NCBI RefSeq assembly: GCF_032464895.1
Contig: NZ_JAWDIC010000001.1
Coordinates: 310,001-374,000 of the forward strand
Length of the DNA stretch: 64,000 nucleotides
Direction: 5' to 3'
Origin: Phycicoccus sp. M110.8
Lineage (GTDB): Bacteria > Actinomycetota > Actinomycetes > Actinomycetales > Dermatophilaceae
Shown here piece by piece: positions 43,473 to 51,631 of this stretch (position 1 is its first letter; every line of letters begins with the position of its first letter). The notes under the pieces were generated by a model. It saw only the letters and a list, made by a program, of their open reading frames with translations. It did no database searches and was not told where the DNA came from. The position numbers and the translations under genes were made by a program.

Positions 43473-43493
43473 TTGTCCGCTCAGAGCGGACAA
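43473..43493. promoter_or_regulatory. Perfect 9-3-9 palindrome, possible ClgR-type operator
   Basis: TTGTCCGCT and AGCGGACAA are separated by CAG. The centre reads CGCTCAGAGCG, which matches the CGC-N5-GCG core of ClgR operators known upstream of actinobacterial clp genes. It lies about 140 bases upstream of clpX and overlaps the likely -35 zone of the terC promoter (a -10-like TAGAAT is at 43510-43515). Which gene it controls is open. Confidence 0.55.
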
Positions 43494-43521
43494 CCGGCGG
43501 CCGATCCCGTAGAATCGTCAA

Positions 43522-43628
43522 CGAGGGGAGTACTTCCCAAGCCCGGACCGGTCAGTACGAGCGCTCCACAGCGTTCCCGGCCCGGCACCGCCCAGCGGTG
43601 AAGGAGACCTCGGACACCGATCCGAGGA
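43522..43628 (+). promoter_or_regulatory. Manganese (yybP-ykoY) riboswitch controlling terC
   Basis: The 5' part carries CGAGGGGAGTACTTCCC, then GGTCAGTACG, CCGGCCCGG and GGAGACC, in the order of the yybP-ykoY family. P1 pairs CGAGG (43522-43526) with CCTCG (43608-43612). The same 3' strand, CCTCGGA (43608-43614), can instead pair perfectly with TCCGAGG (43621-43627), which contains the ribosome site GAGGA (43624-43628) five bases before the ATG. Ligand-bound P1 would free the ribosome site, so manganese should switch translation on. The family is established; the switching model is my reading. Confidence 0.85.
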
Positions 43629-43633
43629 CGACC

Positions 43634-44710
43634 ATGCCCGCTCTCCCCCTTGTCGCCACCCACCCCCTGGCGGCGGCCGACGCCGCCGCCACCGACCCCG
43701 CCGCCTCCGGCCCCTCCGTCGCCGGTCCGCTGCTCTGGGGCCTCACCCTGGCCGCCGTGCTGGCGCTCGTGCTGCTGGACTTCCTGCTGACCCGGCGCCC
43801 GCACCGGGTGTCGATGCGCGAGGCCGCCGGGTGGTCGGCCTTCTACATCGCCCTGCCCCTGGCGTTCGGCGCCTGGATCTGGAGCCGGTTCGGGAGCCAG
43901 ACGGGGCTGGAGTACTACACCGGCTACCTCGTCGAGAAGTCGCTGTCGGTCGACAACCTGTTCGTGTTCATGCTCGTGCTGGCCGGGTTCGCGGTGCCCC
44001 GTGAGCTGCAGCAGCGGGTCCTGCTCATCGGCGTGGTCGGGGCGCTCGTGCTCCGTGGCGTCTTCATCGCCCTGGGGGCGCAGATGCTGGCCCACTTCGA
44101 CTGGACGTTCCTGCTGTTCGGCCTGGTCCTGCTCGCCACCGGCGTCAAGCTGCTCCGGGACGCCCTGCGCGGCTCGGGTCACGGCGTCGACACCGCCAAC
44201 CTGCGCAGCGTGCGCCTGCTGCGCCGGCTTCTGCCGGTCACCGACTCCTACGAGGGCCCGCGCATGACGGTGCGGCGCGGCGGCCGGCGGGCCCTCACCC
44301 CGCTGGCGCTGGTGACCGTCGCCATCCTCGGCACCGACATCGTCTTCGCGATCGACTCGGTCCCGGCCGTCTACGGCATCACCGGCGACCCGTACCTCGT
44401 CTTCGCCACGAACGCCTTCGCCCTGCTGGGCCTGCGGGCGCTGTACTTCGTGCTCGAGGGCGCGCTGTCCAAGCTCGTGCACCTCGGCTACGGGCTCGCC
44501 GCCATCCTCGGCTTCATCGGGGTCAAGCTCGTCCTGCACTGGGCCCACGGCACCTGGCCGGCCGTCCCCACGGTCCCGACGCTCGCCTCCCTGGGCGTCA
44601 TCGTGGGCGTCCTGGCCCTGGTCACCGTGACCAGCCTGGTCGCCTCCCGGCGCGCCGCCACCGCAGGCGAGGCCGGGCAGGCCGTCCGGGAGCGCCAGCT
44701 CCAGCGCTGA
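43634..44710 (+). CDS. TerC-family membrane protein, probable manganese exporter
   Basis: A 358-residue protein with about nine helices. TerC signatures are VLLDFLLTRR, VEKSLSVDNLFVFMLVL and ILGTDIVFAIDSVPAVYGI, each with membrane-embedded Asp residues, then FATNAFALLGLRALYF. ATG 43634 follows GAGGA, which the upstream riboswitch can mask. TerC proteins behind yybP-ykoY riboswitches export manganese. The short acidic/Ala segment before the first helix and a charged C-terminus are ordinary. It is a single-gene transcript ended by a strong terminator. Confidence 0.92.
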   Translation: MPALPLVATHPLAAADAAATDPAASGPSVAGPLLWGLTLAAVLALVLLDFLLTRRPHRVSMREAAGWSAFYIALPLAFGAWIWSRFGSQTGLEYYTGYLVEKSLSVDNLFVFMLVLAGFAVPRELQQRVLLIGVVGALVLRGVFIALGAQMLAHFDWTFLLFGLVLLATGVKLLRDALRGSGHGVDTANLRSVRLLRRLLPVTDSYEGPRMTVRRGGRRALTPLALVTVAILGTDIVFAIDSVPAVYGITGDPYLVFATNAFALLGLRALYFVLEGALSKLVHLGYGLAAILGFIGVKLVLHWAHGTWPAVPTVPTLASLGVIVGVLALVTVTSLVASRRAATAGEAGQAVRERQLQR

Positions 44711-44725
44711 CCGGCCCCGGACGCA

Positions 44726-44761
44726 GGTATGCCGCCCGCTCTGGTGAGCGGGCGGCATACC
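44726..44761 (+). terminator. terC terminator with heptamer-flanked stem
   Basis: A perfect 16-bp stem (44726-44741 with 44746-44761) and a TGGT loop. The stem base reads GGTATGCC on one arm and GGCATACC on the other, so both arms carry the heptamer that recurs across the window. It lies 15 bases after the terC stop. Confidence 0.88.
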
Positions 44762-44790
44762 AGTTGGTGCATGAGGCGTCCGCCTCGGGC

Positions 44791-45055
44791 TTGCTCAGTC
44801 CTCGAACCCGATGGTCGGCCTGAGCGAACCGCCCCTGCGGGCCTCGCTCGTTCCTCGCTCGGGTCCTCGGGGCTTGCTCAGTCCTCGAACCCGATGGTCG
44901 GCCTGAGCGAACCGCCCCTGCGGGCCTCGCTCGTTCCTCGCTCGGGTCCTCGGGGCTTGCTCAGTCCTCGAACCCGATGGTCGGCCTGAGCGAACCGCCC
45001 CTGCGGGCCTCGCTCGTTCCTCGCTCGGGTCCTCGGGGCTTGCTCAGTCCTCGAA
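44791..45055. repeat. 83-bp direct tandem repeat, three full copies and one partial
   Basis: Copies begin at 44791, 44874 and 44957, each 83 bp and apparently identical. A fourth start of 16 bases (45040-45055) is the 3' end of clpP2 itself. Each copy therefore repeats the TTCGAGGAC-TGA ending of clpP2 on the minus strand. The unit also contains GAGCGAGGAACGAGCG and GCCCGCAGGGGCGG. As 83 is not a multiple of three, the unit cannot extend clpP2 in frame. It looks like expansion of a short intergenic segment fused to the gene end. Confidence 0.9.
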
Positions 45056-45721
45056 GGAGGCCTTGCGGGAGGCGAGCACCTCGTCGATGAGGCCGTACTC
45101 CTTGGCCTCCTCGGCCGACAGGATCTTGTCGCGCTCGATGTCGCTGCGGACCTGCTCCACGGTGCGACCGGAGTGCTGGGCCCAGGTCTCCTCGAGCCAG
45201 GTGCGCATGCGCAGCACCTCGTTGGCCTGGATCTCGATGTCGGACGCCTGGCCGTAGTCGCCACCGGCGAGCGCCGGCTGGTGGATGAGGATGCGGCTGT
45301 TCGGCAGCGCGAACCGCTTGCCCTTGGCGCCCGCCGACAGCAGCACCGCGGCAGCCGAGGCCGCCTGGCCGACGACGAACGTCTGCACGTCGGGTCGGAT
45401 GTACTGCATCGTGTCGTAGATCGCGGTCATGGCCGTGAACGAGCCGCCGGGGCTGTTGATGTACATGAGGATGTCGCGGTCGGGGTCCTGCGACTCCAGC
45501 ACGATGAGCTGGGCGATGACGTCGTCCGCGGACGCGTCGTCGACCTGCACGCCGAGGAAGATGATGCGGTCCTCGAAGAGCTTGGTGTAGGGGTCGAGCC
45601 GCTTCATGCCGTAGGAGGTGCGCTCCTCGAACTGCGGCAGGATGTAGCGGCTGGACGGGCCCGGGACGTGCAGGCCGCCGGGGGCGGCGCCGTGCATGCG
45701 GGGGTTGATGTTCGCGTTCAC
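45044..45721 (-). CDS. clpP2: ATP-dependent Clp protease proteolytic subunit ClpP2
   Basis: A 225-residue serine peptidase. GTG 45721 follows GAGGAA. The catalytic Ser is in VVGQAASAAAVLLSAG, His in SRILIHQPALAGG and the Asp follows in the [19 protein letters not shown] segment. The N-terminal 30 residues are a propeptide-like extension (HGAAPGGLHVPGPSSRY). Actinobacteria build mixed ClpP1P2 rings, and the sister gene lies eight bases upstream. The 3' end coincides with a tandem repeat block. Confidence 0.96.
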   Translation of the reverse strand: MNANINPRMHGAAPGGLHVPGPSSRYILPQFEERTSYGMKRLDPYTKLFEDRIIFLGVQVDDASADDVIAQLIVLESQDPDRDILMYINSPGGSFTAMTAIYDTMQYIRPDVQTFVVGQAASAAAVLLSAGAKGKRFALPNSRILIHQPALAGGDYGQASDIEIQANEVLRMRTWLEETWAQHSGRTVEQVRSDIERDKILSAEEAKEYGLIDEVLASRKASFED

Positions 45722-45729
45722 GTCGTTCC

Positions 45730-46380
45730 TCACTTGTCCCCGGTGACGGGGTTGTCGTCGTCGCTGCCACGGCGGCCACCGGCCTGCGAGGCGCTGCTGA
45801 ACACGTGGTCGACGAAGCCGTACTCCTTGGCCTCCTCGGCGCTGAACCAGCGGTCGCGGTCGGAGTCCTTCTCGATCTGCTCGAGGGGCTGGCCGGTGTG
45901 CTCGGCGATGAGCTCGGCCATCTGCTTCTTCACGAAGAGCATCTGCTCGGCCTGGATCTTGATGTCCGAGGCGGTGCCGCCGATGCCGCCCGACGGCTGG
46001 TGCATCATCACGCGGGCGTGGGGGGTGGCGTACCGCTTGCCCTTGGTGCCGGCGGAGAGCAGGAACTGGCCCATCGAGGCCGCCATGCCCATCGCGACGG
46101 TCGCCACGTCGTTCGGGATCCACTTCATGGTGTCGTAGATCGCCATGCCCGCGGAGATCGAGCCGCCGGGGCTGTTGATGTAGAGCCAGATGTCCTTGCC
46201 CGGGTCCTCGGCCGCCAGGAGCAGCAGCTGGGCACAGATCGCGTTCGCGTTGTCGTCGCGCACGTCGGAGCCGAGGAAGATGATCCGCTCCTTGAGCAGA
46301 CGGTTGTAGATGTGGTCGTCCAGACCACCCTGCGGCCGCTCGTCCTGAGCGACGATCTCACTGGTCACGCTGGTCTCCAT
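45730..46380 (-). CDS. clpP1: ATP-dependent Clp protease proteolytic subunit ClpP1
   Basis: A 216-residue serine peptidase, start ATG 46380. The catalytic Ser is in [16 protein letters not shown], His in [14 protein letters not shown] and Asp in [18 protein letters not shown]. It forms mixed rings with ClpP2, with ClpX or ClpC as unfoldase. The C-terminal tail is Gly/Ser/Asp-rich ([16 protein letters not shown]). Only 31 bases separate it from the upstream prenyltransferase stop, so its promoter may lie inside that gene, where a ClgR-like box is found. Confidence 0.96.
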   Translation of the reverse strand: METSVTSEIVAQDERPQGGLDDHIYNRLLKERIIFLGSDVRDDNANAICAQLLLLAAEDPGKDIWLYINSPGGSISAGMAIYDTMKWIPNDVATVAMGMAASMGQFLLSAGTKGKRYATPHARVMMHQPSGGIGGTASDIKIQAEQMLFVKKQMAELIAEHTGQPLEQIEKDSDRDRWFSAEEAKEYGFVDHVFSSASQAGGRRGSDDDNPVTGDK

Positions 46381-46411
46381 CACTCGCGGGTGTTTGAACC
46401 TGTCGATGACC

Positions 46412-47476
46412 CTAACGTGGCCCCCCGTCCGCGCAGTCCCCGAATCCCCCCGTGTTCGCCCTGAGCGCAGAGCGCTCAAGGCCCGCGCCGACGCCGGCCG
46501 CCGGCCCCCTGCTCCCCCGCGCCGGGCCGTGTCGCACCATCTGCGCCGCCTGGCCGAGGGTGAGCACGACGACCCCTGCCGCGAGCAGGTCCGTGACGAG
46601 CGGCGGGGTCCCCGCGGCGCTCCCCGCGAGGGGGGCGAGCAGCACGAGGACCGTTCCCCGGCCGACGATCGCGAGCGCCGAGACGACCCACTCCTCGCGC
46701 CGGTGCCCCGGGTCCGCGGCCAGGACCCGGAGCAGGTGCACGGCCGCGACCGTCCCGAGCAGGGTTCCGACGGCGGTGGTGACCGTGCGGTGCGGCGAGA
46801 GCAGGAGCGCCAGGGCGGGGGCTGCCACCCAGCAGGCCGCGCTGAACCGGCAGGTCGCGACCCGTCCGTGCCGCACGAGGAAGGTGCGCTTGCCGAAGAG
46901 GGTGTCGCCGCGGACGTCACGGAAGTCCTTGAGCACGATGCGACCGACGAACCCGACGTACAGCGCACCGAGGAACGGCAGGTCGGTCGCCCGCACCTCA
47001 CCCCTGCCGGCGAGGGCGCCCAGCAGGTAGGGCACCGCGACGTACAGCGCCGGCAGGCTCAGCGACGCGACGGCGCCCCGCTCCGCGAGCCGCACCGGGC
47101 CGACGGAGTATGCCGTGCTCACCGCGACGCCGGCCGCCGCCACCAGCAGGGCCACCGGCCCCAGCCAGGCCGCGGCCGCCAGGGTCGCCGCGAGCGCCAC
47201 GGCGGCCACCGCGCGGAGCTGCCCGCGGTGGGCGCGCCCGCCGGCGAGCACCCGCCGCGCGTCGTCCGGAAGGTTGACGGCGTCGATGCAGGCGTCGGCG
47301 AGGTCGTTGACGACGGCCGACCAGACGAGGAACGGCAGCAGCACGAGGACCACGCGCAGCAGGGCCCACGAGGAGGCGGACCCTGCCACGGTCAGCCCGC
47401 ACGCGGCATACAGCACGAGGAGGAGCAGGACCGGCGGCCGCAGCATCGCCCACGCGATGCGCACGTACGGCCTCAC
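46412..47476 (-). CDS. UbiA-family prenyltransferase
   Basis: A 354-residue membrane enzyme of the UbiA superfamily, which transfers a polyprenyl chain to an acceptor. The two Asp-rich motifs are [14 protein letters not shown] and [16 protein letters not shown], on the expected helices 2 and 6. About eight helices are present. GTG 47476 overlaps the tiny upstream gene in GTGA. The last 35 residues after the final helix ([14 protein letters not shown] and on) look like read-through into a promoter region. The acceptor cannot be told; menaquinone or chlorophyll-type and decaprenyl-phosphoribose enzymes are all in the family. Confidence 0.85.
   Translation of the reverse strand: MRPYVRIAWAMLRPPVLLLLVLYAACGLTVAGSASSWALLRVVLVLLPFLVWSAVVNDLADACIDAVNLPDDARRVLAGGRAHRGQLRAVAAVALAATLAAAAWLGPVALLVAAAGVAVSTAYSVGPVRLAERGAVASLSLPALYVAVPYLLGALAGRGEVRATDLPFLGALYVGFVGRIVLKDFRDVRGDTLFGKRTFLVRHGRVATCRFSAACWVAAPALALLLSPHRTVTTAVGTLLGTVAAVHLLRVLAADPGHRREEWVVSALAIVGRGTVLVLLAPLAGSAAGTPPLVTDLLAAGVVVLTLGQAAQMVRHGPARGSRGPAAGVGAGLERSALRANTGGFGDCADGGPR
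46457..46467. promoter_or_regulatory. Possible ClgR-like box upstream of clpP1P2
   Basis: On the minus strand the segment reads CGCTCAGGGCG, again CGC-N5-GCG and nearly identical to the core of the palindrome upstream of clpX. It lies about 80 bases before the clpP1 ATG, inside the 3' end of the prenyltransferase gene. Two such cores at the two clp loci suggest a shared regulator. Confidence 0.45.
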
Positions 47477-47634
47477 TTGTTGCTCCCGTAGGAGCCCATG
47501 GCCGCCACGACGAGCAGCAGGAAGCCGAACCAGACCAGTCCGGCGACCAGGGCGGCGGCGACCACCGCCAGGGCGACGATCACGAGGATGCGGCCCCACG
47601 AGGTGGGTCGGGGCCTGTCGAGGGGTTCGTCCAT
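47473..47634 (-). CDS. Small membrane protein (53 residues)
   Basis: ATG 47634 opens MDEPLDRPRPTSWGRI, followed by one or two tightly packed helices (LVIVALAVVAAALVAG and LVWFGFLLLVVAAMG) and the end SYGSNK. All codons end mostly in G or C, as expected for a real gene. The stop overlaps the prenyltransferase GTG in GTGA, so it is translationally coupled. It may stabilise or regulate that enzyme. Confidence 0.7.
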   Translation of the reverse strand: MDEPLDRPRPTSWGRILVIVALAVVAAALVAGLVWFGFLLLVVAAMGSYGSNK

Positions 47635-47678
47635 GGGCGGACGCTAGGGGCCCGGCGCGGGCCCCCGCGTCCGCCGCG

Positions 47679-48923
47679 CTACTCAGTTCCGGCGGGTTCG
47701 GGGGCTCCCGGGACGAGCGTCCCGCTCTCCCGGGTGGCCGGGATGACGAGCATCCCGAGGAAGACCATCGCCGTGACGACCAGGAGGGCCTTGAGGACGG
47801 TGAAGTGGTCGCCGAGGAAGCCGAGCAGCGGCGGGCCGCCGATGAAGGCGGTGTACCCGATCGTGGCGACGACGGACATCCGGGCACCCGCCCGGGCCGG
47901 GTCGTCGGCCGACGCGCTCATCCCCACCGGGAACCCGAGCGAGGCGCCGATGCCCCACACGGCCGTCCCGGCATACGCCACCACCGGGTTGCCGAAGATC
48001 ACCATGATCGAGCCGATGGCGGCCAGGGCGAACGTGGCCCGCAGGACCGGCACCCGGCCGTACCGGTCGAGCATCCCCGTCCCCAGCAGGCGGCCCAGCG
48101 TCATGAAGCTCAGGAAGACCGCGAAGGCGAGCACGCCCGCCCACGCCGGCAGGCCGTGGCCCTCGACGAAGCCGACCGCGATCCAGTCGTTGGCCGTGCC
48201 CTCGGTGAAGGCCGCGGCGAGGACCACCATGCCGATCATCAGGGTGCGCGGCTCGAGCCACGCCGAGCGCGGCTTTCCCGCGGCCGGCACCGTGGCTGCC
48301 TGCTCGTCCGCCTCGGTGGTCTTCTCCTCGACGGCGCGGGGCAGGAAGGCACGCACGCCCCACCAGCCCAGCACGGCGGCGACGGCCAGCGCCCCGAGGA
48401 AGTGCGGGACGAGCGACACGCCGGCCCAGGACATGAGCGAGCCCACCAGCGCGGCCACGACCGTGCCCCCGGAGAAGGCGGCGTGGAAGTGCGGCATGAC
48501 GTTGCGCCCCAGCAGCCGCTCGACCGCCGCGCCCTCGAGGTTCATCGCGACGTCCCAGAGGCCGACGCCCATGCCGAGCAGGAACAGGCCCGCTGCCATC
48601 AGCGGTCGCGAGCGGGCGACGTCGACGGCCAGCCCGACCGCCACCAGGCCCACGGCGGAGACGCACATGCCGGCCACGACCGTGCGCGAGGCTCCCATCC
48701 GGTCGGCGACGCGCCCGGCGAAGGGCAGGGCGAGCACCGAGCCGCAGGACGCCGCGAAGAGCGTGAGCCCCAGCTGGCCTGCGCTCAGGCCGAGCGCCGC
48801 CTTGCTGTCGGCGATGCGGGAGGCGAAGGAGGAGAACACGACGCCGGCGAGGGCGAAGACGACGAAGACGGCGTTGCGGGCGGTGCGCACCCGCGTCAGG
48901 TCGGGGGCGAGGGTCTGGGTCAC
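47679..48923 (-). CDS. Major facilitator superfamily transporter
   Basis: A 414-residue transporter with twelve helices. I chose GTG 48923 because the longer frame would run through the operators upstream. The loop 2-3 motif is GRVADRMGASRTVV, and the N-terminal repeat has SSFASRIADSKAALG, typical of the fucose-permease-like/FucP-related sugar group. The central loop is charged (EEKTTEADEQAATV). It faces a LacI regulator across tandem operators, so a sugar or related compound is the likely substrate, but I cannot name it. Confidence 0.9.
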   Translation of the reverse strand: MTQTLAPDLTRVRTARNAVFVVFALAGVVFSSFASRIADSKAALGLSAGQLGLTLFAASCGSVLALPFAGRVADRMGASRTVVAGMCVSAVGLVAVGLAVDVARSRPLMAAGLFLLGMGVGLWDVAMNLEGAAVERLLGRNVMPHFHAAFSGGTVVAALVGSLMSWAGVSLVPHFLGALAVAAVLGWWGVRAFLPRAVEEKTTEADEQAATVPAAGKPRSAWLEPRTLMIGMVVLAAAFTEGTANDWIAVGFVEGHGLPAWAGVLAFAVFLSFMTLGRLLGTGMLDRYGRVPVLRATFALAAIGSIMVIFGNPVVAYAGTAVWGIGASLGFPVGMSASADDPARAGARMSVVATIGYTAFIGGPPLLGFLGDHFTVLKALLVVTAMVFLGMLVIPATRESGTLVPGAPEPAGTE

Positions 48924-48976
48924 GGGGAGCTTCTCGGGAGGACGGGGCGGGGCCGGGATGGGTGGGAGGACTGCGG

Positions 48977-49004
48977 TCGAATCGTTTCGATCGAATCGAT
49001 TCGA
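48977..49004. promoter_or_regulatory. Tandem operators between MFS and LacI genes
   Basis: Two adjacent 14-bp sites, TCGAATCGTTTCGA (48977-48990) and TCGAATCGATTCGA (48991-49004). The second is a perfect palindrome with the central CG typical of LacI-family sites. A -10-like GATAGT at about 49003-49008 ends just ahead of the lacI-type ATG, so the regulator may repress its own leaderless transcript and the transporter. Confidence 0.8.
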
Positions 49005-49017
49005 TAGTCTGTCCCCC

Positions 49018-50091
49018 ATGGCCGGTCCCCGTCAACCTCGCGTCACCCTGCGCGCCGTCGCCGACGCCGCCGGGGTGTCCACCTCCACCGCGTCGCTGGC
49101 GTTCAGCGGCAAGGGGCCGGTCGCGCCGGAGACGGTCGAGCGCGTGCTGGCGGCGGCGGCCGAGCTCGGCTACACCGGCCCCGACCCGCTGGCCTCCTCG
49201 CTGCGCCAGGGGCGCTCCGGCGTCGTCGGGGTGGTCGTGGAGGGCCGGCTCGGCCACGCCTTCCGCGACCCCTTCGCCGTGTCGGTGCTCGACGGCCTCT
49301 CCCAGGTGCTCGACGAGGTGCCCGCCGGGATGCTGCTCATCGCCCAGCCCGCCGGCGACCCCGACCGGGCCATCGCCCACCTCGGCTCGGCCGCCCTCGA
49401 CGCCGTGGTGTTCTCGCTCTGCGGCCCGGACACCAACCCCGCGGTGGACCACCTCGCGGCCCGCGGGATCCCGATGATCGGCGACGGCGCCCCGGCCGAC
49501 CCGCGGGTGGTCAACCTCTCGCTGGACAACCTCGGCGCCGGCGCCGAGGTCGCCCGGCTCGTCCGCGACCTCGGGCACCGACGGGTCGCCCACCTGCTCA
49601 TGCCGCTCGGGCCGCACGCCGTCACCGGCCCCACCACGCTCGAGGAGGTCGACGCCGCCGTCTTCGTCGACACCCGCGACCGCGCACTGGGGTTCGTCGA
49701 CGTCTTCGGGCCGGACCTGCCGCTCGTGCAGACGGCCCTGCCGGACGTCGAGCAGGCGGCCCTGGCCGTCCGGCCGCTGCTCGAGCTGCCCGCCGGCGAG
49801 CGCCCCACGGCGGTCGTGGCCCAGTCCGACCTGCTCGCCCTCGGCGTGGTCCGGGCTGCCGGCGACCTCGGCCTGCGCGTGCCCGAGGACCTGAGCGTGA
49901 CCGGGTTCGACGGGGTCGACCTCCCCTGGTTCGACGGGGTGCTCACCACCGTCGACCAGCAGGGCGAGGCCAAGGGCCGCCACCTGGGCGCCATGGTTCG
50001 CGCCCTGCTCGACGACCGGCAGCCGGAGGCGGCCGTCCACCCCACCACCCTGCGGGTGGGCACGACGACCGCTCCCCCTGCTTGCACGTGA
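49018..50091 (+). CDS. LacI-family transcriptional regulator
   Basis: A 357-residue repressor. The N-terminal helix-turn-helix is TLRAVADAAGVSTSTASLAF, followed by the hinge VAPETVERVLAAAAELGY. The periplasmic-binding-like core has GVVGVVVEGRLGHAF, then LVRDLGHRRVAHLLMPLG and VTGFDGVDLPWFDGVLTTV. ATG 49018 has no ribosome site, and the -10-like element lies so close that the mRNA may be leaderless. It most likely controls the divergent transporter through the tandem sites. Confidence 0.93.
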   Translation: MAGPRQPRVTLRAVADAAGVSTSTASLAFSGKGPVAPETVERVLAAAAELGYTGPDPLASSLRQGRSGVVGVVVEGRLGHAFRDPFAVSVLDGLSQVLDEVPAGMLLIAQPAGDPDRAIAHLGSAALDAVVFSLCGPDTNPAVDHLAARGIPMIGDGAPADPRVVNLSLDNLGAGAEVARLVRDLGHRRVAHLLMPLGPHAVTGPTTLEEVDAAVFVDTRDRALGFVDVFGPDLPLVQTALPDVEQAALAVRPLLELPAGERPTAVVAQSDLLALGVVRAAGDLGLRVPEDLSVTGFDGVDLPWFDGVLTTVDQQGEAKGRHLGAMVRALLDDRQPEAAVHPTTLRVGTTTAPPACT

Positions 50092-50107
50092 CTTGATCCG
50101 ATTAAGG

Positions 50108-50147
50108 CGCCTGGGTGGTATCGGGTACCGCTGACATCACCCAGGCG
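50108..50147. terminator. Hairpin between convergent genes
   Basis: CGCCTGGGTG (50108-50117) pairs with CACCCAGGCG (50138-50147) around a 20-base loop that itself contains GGTATC/GGTACC-like pairing. It lies between the lacI-type gene and the surface protein stop. Confidence 0.6.
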
Positions 50148-50163
50148 TTCCAAGGCACCGCAG

Positions 50164-51510
50164 TCACCTTTGGACGCGAGTTGCACTTCCCGGCTCTACA
50201 GCCTGGTCGAGCGAAGGCGACCGCAGTGGTGCGGCGGCTGTCGGCACCTGGTAGAGGTCGAACCGCCCCGTCACATCGAGGGCCAGGTTGACGCTGCCGG
50301 AGTTGTTGTAGACGGAGAAGCGGTTGGCCGTGCCCAGGGAAACGAACGCAGCGTTGGCAGCGATCTCGCCTGCCGCCACGTTGAGGTTGCTGACTGGTGG
50401 TCGGGCCTGATCCGCCTCGAAGAGGGTGAGGTAGGTCGCTCGAGTGGGCGCGATCGCAGTGGCGTTCGCGACGATCGCGTATGTCGCGTCGAGGGCCGCC
50501 GGGGACCCCGCGGTGAAGGTGCGGGTGCCAGCCGCACCGATCGGGGAGGCAACGCCGTCGCCCAAGCCGTTGCGCGTGTCGACGATGCGCTGCGGCGCGA
50601 TCGGGGCAAAACGCAGGCCCTCTGTCTGGTTGACGAGGTAGATCCCCACGACGTCGACCACGACATGCACCGAGGCGGTGGAGCTGCCGTTCTCGATGGC
50701 AAAGACTGGCGTGCCGTCGCCGGGATCGATGACGGCCGGCACCACGGCCATGTTCGGCACCACCTGGCCCTTGACGTAGTTCAGGTTGGACGCGTTCGGC
50801 CGAGCCCCGGTGCCGTCCCATGCGGTGACGAAGCCGGAGCCGGTGCCGTTGATCGCGGTGATGTTGACCGCGTAGGCCTTGACGTTCGCATTCTGCGCAC
50901 CGAAGTCGTATCCCAAGATCCAGCTGTCGCCCGGCACGAGGATGCCGTTGTCCGGGTCGCGAGAGTCGAAGAGGCGGCCAGGAGTGGCCAGGGGTGCGTA
51001 CATCGAGCCGATGCCCTTGGTGCCGGAGATGTCGGAGCCGGCGTAGTACCCCATCACGTCAGCGACGACGTTCACCGAACCGGAGTTGTTGTAGATGCGG
51101 ACCTTTCCGTCGGAGCCGACAGGGACAGTCACGAGGTTCGCACGCACCGCGCGGGGCGCCAGGTTGAGGCTCGAGACGCCCGGTCGCGTGCTCCCCGACG
51201 GGTAGGCGGTGAGGTAGGTCGAGCTTGTCGGCGTGACACCTGTGAGGTTGAGTACCACCGCAGATGCGGCGTTCCCGGTGGGAATGCCTGCCCGCCCACC
51301 GAGCTGGAGGGCTATCTCGCCGCGCGGTCCAAGAGGCGCCTTGGGCGCTCCGAGCCCAGTTCGCGTGTCGAGCACGCGTTGGTTCGTGGTGACGGAGTAA
51401 TACGTGCCGACAGCTGTGTCAGCGGCCGCCGCGGCAGGTCCCGCGGTCACGGTGGTCGATGCGGCTGCAGTCGCGAGCGCGACGACCAGCATGGTCATAC
51501 GGATCTTCAT
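50164..51510 (-). CDS. Secreted repeat protein with DTRxGxG modules
   Basis: A 448-residue exported protein. ATG 51510 opens a signal peptide ending near GPAAAAA. Three related beta-rich modules follow, marked by NQRVLDTRTGLGAP, PGRLFDSRDPDNG and PQRIVDTRNGLGDG. Each ends near an NNSGSVNVVADVMGYY-like strand. Such modules are common in secreted actinobacterial proteins, often next to catalytic domains, but no enzyme domain is present here. Codon choice is slightly less G+C-extreme than in neighbours, which hints at a different history. Function unknown; carbohydrate or wall binding is a guess. Confidence 0.75.
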   Translation of the reverse strand: MKIRMTMLVVALATAAASTTVTAGPAAAAADTAVGTYYSVTTNQRVLDTRTGLGAPKAPLGPRGEIALQLGGRAGIPTGNAASAVVLNLTGVTPTSSTYLTAYPSGSTRPGVSSLNLAPRAVRANLVTVPVGSDGKVRIYNNSGSVNVVADVMGYYAGSDISGTKGIGSMYAPLATPGRLFDSRDPDNGILVPGDSWILGYDFGAQNANVKAYAVNITAINGTGSGFVTAWDGTGARPNASNLNYVKGQVVPNMAVVPAVIDPGDGTPVFAIENGSSTASVHVVVDVVGIYLVNQTEGLRFAPIAPQRIVDTRNGLGDGVASPIGAAGTRTFTAGSPAALDATYAIVANATAIAPTRATYLTLFEADQARPPVSNLNVAAGEIAANAAFVSLGTANRFSVYNNSGSVNLALDVTGRFDLYQVPTAAAPLRSPSLDQAVEPGSATRVQR

Positions 51511-51631
51511 GAGGGTCCTGACGTGGGTCCTGTCGAAGGCGGGACGGCCGTGCCACCTCCGCCGATCTGACGGTAGCGCACGGCGGCAGGCGGAATTGGG
51601 CAAACTGCAGCAAACGTCCCTTGCTCGTCGG

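Noticed and set aside
44791-45055. CRISPR array
   Set aside because: The 83-bp units are identical and contiguous, with no spacer variation and no cas genes.
46412-46520. Last 35 residues of the UbiA-type protein as a functional domain
   Set aside because: They lie after the final helix in sequence that also looks like the clp promoter region; probably an unstructured tail.
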